A stretch of DNA of 64,000 nt, from positions 68,834,118-68,898,117 of the forward strand of contig CM060190.1 in assembly GCA_030549335.1 (NCBI GenBank), in the 5' to 3' direction. Each line of letters starts with the position of its first letter. The stretch's first letter is position 1. This DNA comes from Pontederia crassipes. Lineage: Eukaryota > Streptophyta > Magnoliopsida > Commelinales > Pontederiaceae. Positions 59,554 to 64,000 of this stretch are shown here, one piece after another. The notes under the pieces are model-generated. The model had not been told where the DNA came from, did no database searches, and saw only the letters and a program-made list of their open reading frames with translations. Position numbers and translations under genes: made by a program.

Positions 59554-62500
59554 TTCCCGCCTCCTTTAAATTAGTCTTGTCCTCAAGGCTGAGCAGCAAC
59601 AAACTCAGGAAACTTTCTTTGCAGAGATTGATAACGTTCCCAAGTAGCATCTTCAACTGGCGAATTCTCTCATTTAATCAATCATTCAGTAACTGCATGC
59701 TTCTTTTGTTGAATAAAACGACGCTTCAAAACCATTTCAGGTATTGCACGAACATTGCCTTCTGAATCCAATTCAGAAAGATGATGTAGCGCAGAAATAT
59801 TATTCCCAAGCTTCTTCTTAAGACAAGAAACATAGAACATTGGATGAATACGAGATGTTGAAGGTAGATCAAGATGATAAGCTACTGGCCCAATTCGCTC
59901 CAAAACTTTATAAAGTTCATAAAATTGAGGTGCTAATTTCATTGAACTCTGAACAATAACAGAAAGTTGTTTATATGCCTGCAGACGTAAATAAACTAAG
60001 TCTCCAATTTGAAATTCCCTCTCAGTTCGCTTTTTGTCAGCTTGTTGTTTCATTCGAGATTGAGCACTAGTAAGATTATCCTTTAATAGCCTTAGTACTT
60101 GGTCTCGATCACGTAATTCAATATCCATAGCATTAACAGTAGTAGCGCCTGTTGAATATTGGGCAATAGCAGGAGGAGGATATCCATACATAGCTTCAAA
60201 AGGAGTAAGTTTTGTTGAAGAGTGAAAATTTGTGTTGTACCACCACTCTGCCCAAGGAAGCCACTTCACCCAATTTTTAGGCTTATCACTTGAGAAACAA
60301 CGAAGATAAGATTCCAAACATCTATTGACAACTTTAATTTGTCCTCCGTTTGAGGATGATAAGCGGTGCTCATTGTCAATTGGGTTTGTTGTGAACGACA
60401 AAGTTCCTTCCAAAATTGGCTAGTGAAGACTTTGTCTCTATCACTTACGATTGATCGTGGCACCCCATGCAACTTGACAACATTTTCAACAAAAACATTA
60501 ACAACAGTAACTGTCGTATATGGATGAGACATGACACAAAAGTGGGCATACTTAGTAAGGCGATCCACTACCATAAATATTGTAGTTTTTCCATGCGAAG
60601 ATGGTAAACCTTCAATGAAATCCATAGATATATCTACCCATGCTTCAATAGAAATTGGAAGTGGCTGCAATAAACCTGGACTTGCAATTGTTTCCCCTTT
60701 ATGACGCTGGCAAATATCACATTCAACAACAAATTTCCTGACATCATTGTTCATGCATGTCCAAAAGAATTCTCGAGAATTACGCTTATATGTGCGAAGT
60801 ACACCAGGATGCCTAGCCATTGGGGAACCATGAAATTCCTTTAGTAATGTTAACTTATGAGCTGAGTTTGGCACTAAAACCATTCTACCTTTATATAGAA
60901 GATTTCTAGAGTGCCAAGAATACGGTGAAACTGAAAGAGGTTCATCTTGTAACCTTTGAATTAAGGTCTTGATAGCAGCATCCTCTTGCCATTCTTGACG
61001 AATAGAATCCAAAAGGGCAGTGGACAAAATAGATATAGCAGATAAGGTTTCATGCTCAGGAAGACGAGAGAGAGCATCAGCCACAAGATTTTCAGTTCCT
61101 CTTTTATAAGTAATCTCATAATCATATCCCAATAATTTAGAGACCCACTTTTGTTGTAGCATAGAAGTGATTCTTTGCCCTAATATATGTTTTAAACTAT
61201 TATGATCCGTACGAATCTGAAATCGATGACCAATTAAGTAAGGTCTCCATTTAGTGACAGCATGAATAATGGCAAGCATCTCTTTATCATATACAGACCA
61301 ACTGAGATGTGTTTTTATCAGAGCATTGCTAGTATTTGCAATTGGTCGTCCTTCTTGCATCAACACAGCACCAATCCCGACTCCTGAAGCATCAGATTCA
61401 ATGACGAATAATTTATCAAAATTTGGCAAAGCTAAGACTGGGGTTGTGGACATAGCAAGCTTAAGTTGATCAAAAGTCCTTTTTGCATCATCATTCAACT
61501 TGAAGGAATCCTTCTTCAGCAAAGATGTCAGTGGTGCACTTATCTTACCATAATTCTTCACAAACTTGTGATAGTATCCTGTTAAGCCCAAGAATCCTCT
61601 AAGTGCTTTAACTGTATGAGGAACGGGCCACTCAAGCATTACTTGAATTTTAGATTGATCCACTGAAACGCCCTCATAAGAGACAATATGGCCAAGGTAC
61701 TCTACTTGCGGTTGACCAAAACTGCATTTAGATTTCTTAACAAATAGTTTATGCTCCCGAAGTATAGTAAAAATTATCTTCAAATGTGATAGGTGCTCCC
61801 GAATTTGATGATACCCAGAACGCAGGTCGAGCTTAGTGTATAACTTTGCACCTCCAAGTTCATCAAGCAACTCATCGTCCACTGGAATAGGGTATTTGTC
61901 CTTGATAGTGACTCTATTGAGAGCTCTATAATCCACACACATATGCCATAAACCATCTTTCTTTTTTACCAATAATACCGGAGAAGAATAAGGACTAACA
62001 CTAGGACGAATTATTCCTGCTTCAAGCATTTCTTGAACTATTTTTTCAATTTTAGCCTTTTGAAAATGAGGATAACGATATGACCGAACATTAGTCGGAG
62101 AAGAGCCTGATAAGAGGAGTATTCAATGATCATGTGATCGTTGAGGTGGTAGTCCTTCTGGTTCTGCAAATATATCTGAAAATTCTGAAAGCAAGAGCTC
62201 AAGTCCATTATCAACAGTTGACGATAAATGTGTTACTCCCATAAGTTGGAGTTGAACAATATAACCCCTTTTTTCCTTCCGAAGTATTTTTTCCATGCGA
62301 TGATTTGATATAGAATTGACCTTGCAACGTTTTCCTTTTAATATCACATTTTGGCCTTCCAATTCAAATTTCATTATTAATTTTGAGAAGTCCCAAGTGA
62401 TTTCTCCCAATGTACGTAACCACTCAATACCGAGCACAACTTCCTCAAGGCTATACAGAAACATGTGAGAGAACTTTTCTTTTCGATGCTTGATCAGACG

Positions 62501-63578
62501 AAGTCTCTTAATAACTTGAGTAAAATAGAGATCCTTCTTCAGAGAGTAGCTTTGACTATGCATCGGTAGCATTGGAACAAGCTTGCATTCATTGAAAAAA
62601 GAGAATTTGAAATTGATCAAATTCTTTTCGCATGAATAAAATTGACCTTGAGCCTTCTGAGTACCGCAATCTTCAAGTTTTCTTGAGGCTGAGTTAACCG
62701 TCATGAATAAGTCCTTATTAATATATGATTCTTCAATGTATTTTGCACTAGATTCTTCAGAAGTTGTTTGCTCCTTTGGCGATAGAATTATAGATGTCTC
62801 ATTTTTAAAAGACGTCTCAACAGATGAATCTGAAGCTTGATCTTCGACTGAATTATTTTCAATATCCTTCGCTTCTTGTTGAGATAAAGTTTTCGTAAAA
62901 AATTCTGAAGAAATTGAAGTGTTGGACTCTTCTGCATTTGATGAAAATATTATTGCACTTGTGCTTCGGAGTGATTTGTTCAAGTGTCGACTTGATCTAT
63001 GCCTCTCTTCATTTAAACGTTCTTCTTCCCATCGAGCAAAAGAAATTGCAGCAACTATAGTAATTGGTCGTCGAGCTTTTACTTCTTGTCGAAGATCGGG
63101 GAGAAGTCCTTCAACAAAAGTTTCCACCAATCGATATTCGCTCCAATTTTTAATTTGACTTGATAATAATTCGAAACGAGTCTGGTACTCCTCGACCGTA
63201 CTTAATTGTTGAATATTTGTAAGCTTATCTTCTACGTGATTTTCCTTGTTTACTCGTTGATATTTCTTGTCGTCGTTGAATACTTGTAAAATTTGTTGAA
63301 ATCGTTCTTCGATTCGAGTAAGACGATCGGCTAGTGTTAAAATTTCTGAAGTCGATAAATCCTGTGAAGTCATAGATTTTTCCTGCACATTTGAAATATT
63401 AGATTAAGAATATTAGTAAGCGGTGGTGATGGCGATATAGTGGCAGCAGCGGATGCGATAGATGGCAGCGGAAGACGATAGATGGCAGTGGAAGATGGAG
63501 ATAACTAGGTTATTGGTCCAACCAAAAACCCGAGATATCACAATTGTCCGAAAAAGATCGAACAGCTCTGATACCAAT

Positions 63579-63919
63579 TGTTAGGTTCCTAGTCCAACTA
63601 GGATCCTAATTAGATCACTTCGAGGGGATCAAGCCTCCAATAGACCACTTCGAGGGGGTCAAGCCTCCAAGATAGTTGCTCCAAGCAAATATCAAAAGAA
63701 GATTGTATTCTCATATATCTGATTAAAAAGAGTTCCAAGGGGGCCCTATTTATAGGGTAACCCAAACAAGTCCTAATAGAATTAGAAATAAAAGAAATAG
63801 AGTGCTAATCAAACTAGGAAGTAAATAACTAAAGTGCTAATCAAAGTAGAAGCAAATAACTAATCCTAGTTAAAGAAAATAAACTAATCCTATTATTATT
63901 AGGAAATAAGATCCTATCA
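63579..63919 (-). repeat. 5' LTR of the gypsy element
   Basis: This 341-base terminal repeat would act as the element's promoter, reading towards lower coordinates. The tRNA primer-binding site lies directly beside it (about 63565-63577). Confidence 0.95.
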
Positions 63920-64000
63920 AAGTCGACGACCAGGACGAAGAGGCCCAACAGCAGTCCTCTTTCTTCGAAGATCTCAATCGAGATTGTGCTCTCTCCACCA
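63920..64000 (+). CDS. SFT2-like protein, continuation of exon 1 (partial, runs off the window)
   Basis: After the second copy of the AAGTC duplication the host frame reads DDQDEEAQQQSSFFEDLNRD, then CALST to the window edge. The SFFEDL...C.LS pattern is typical of SFT2B-type N-termini just before the first membrane helix. It continues the frame that starts at 59157, which shows the retrotransposon entered this coding exon. The remainder of the gene is outside the window. Confidence 0.65.

Larger units (their letters stand above)
59213..63919 (-). mobile_element. Ty3/gypsy LTR retrotransposon, structurally whole, young
   Basis: The two 341-base LTRs (59213-59553 and 63579-63919) are identical when read base by base, start TG and end CA, and are flanked by the 5-base duplication AAGTC (59208-59212 and 63920-63924). 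The element runs on the minus strand. A primer-binding site for initiator tRNA-Met (TGGTATCAGAGC) adjoins the right LTR and a polypurine tract (AGGAGGCGGGAA) the left. Parts from its 5' end: gag and protease region about 62.1-63.4 kb, reverse transcriptase and RNase H 60.9-62.0 kb, integrase with HHCC region 60.2-60.8 kb, and a chromodomain-like end near 59.6-59.8 kb, so probably a chromovirus. The coding region is broken in about three places. The identical LTRs mean a very recent insertion. The LTR contains a roughly 30-base tandem duplication built on ACTTCGAGGGG. Confidence 0.95.

Overview
This is a stretch of plant nuclear genome. Genes have many short GT-AG introns in AT-rich sequence, and the families are plant ones: a type-A cytokinin response regulator, an AGL12-type MADS-box factor, a BAHD acyltransferase and a myristoylated CDK-like kinase. 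Transposons of nearly every plant class sit between them. The MADS protein reads closest, from memory, to the monocot OsMADS26/AGL12 group, and most exons lack the strong GC bias of grass genes. I therefore lean towards a non-grass monocot, but this is an inference.

Layout. 1-4.2 kb: repeat DNA with a complete non-autonomous CACTA element (849-2249) and a large AT-rich inverted repeat. 4.3-6.05 kb: a response regulator on the minus strand. 6.1-22.8 kb: gene-poor, with tRNA-Lys(UUU), tRNA-Ser(AGA), LTR-like pieces, a coding relic at 13.3-13.5 kb, a non-autonomous hAT-like element (15712-16812), a 5'-truncated LINE (18816-19079) and GC-rich minisatellite DNA. 22.8-30.1 kb: an eight-exon KH-domain RNA-binding protein. 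31-33 kb: a FAR1-like relic in repeat DNA. 33.3-35 kb: a small uL18-family ribosomal protein on the minus strand. 36.1-40.6 kb: the kinase. 41.4 kb: a tRNA with anticodon UAU. 41.7-43.9 kb: the MADS-box gene on the minus strand. 48.9-50.4 kb: the BAHD acyltransferase on the minus strand. 51.2-51.5 kb: an orphan coding-like exon. 51.8-58.8 kb: a decayed LINE carrying a MULE-like insertion. 59.2-63.9 kb: a young Ty3/gypsy LTR retrotransposon sitting inside the first coding exon of an SFT2-like membrane-trafficking gene.

The genes are independent plant loci, not an operon or cluster. The KH gene and the uL18 gene converge, the uL18 gene and the kinase diverge from a shared 1.1 kb region, and the kinase and the MADS gene converge on the tRNA. 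The most striking feature is the nested transposon history at the right end. I found no CRISPR array, viral operon or clearly new multi-gene system. All exon joins were worked out by hand from splice sites and reading frame and have not been tested against transcripts.
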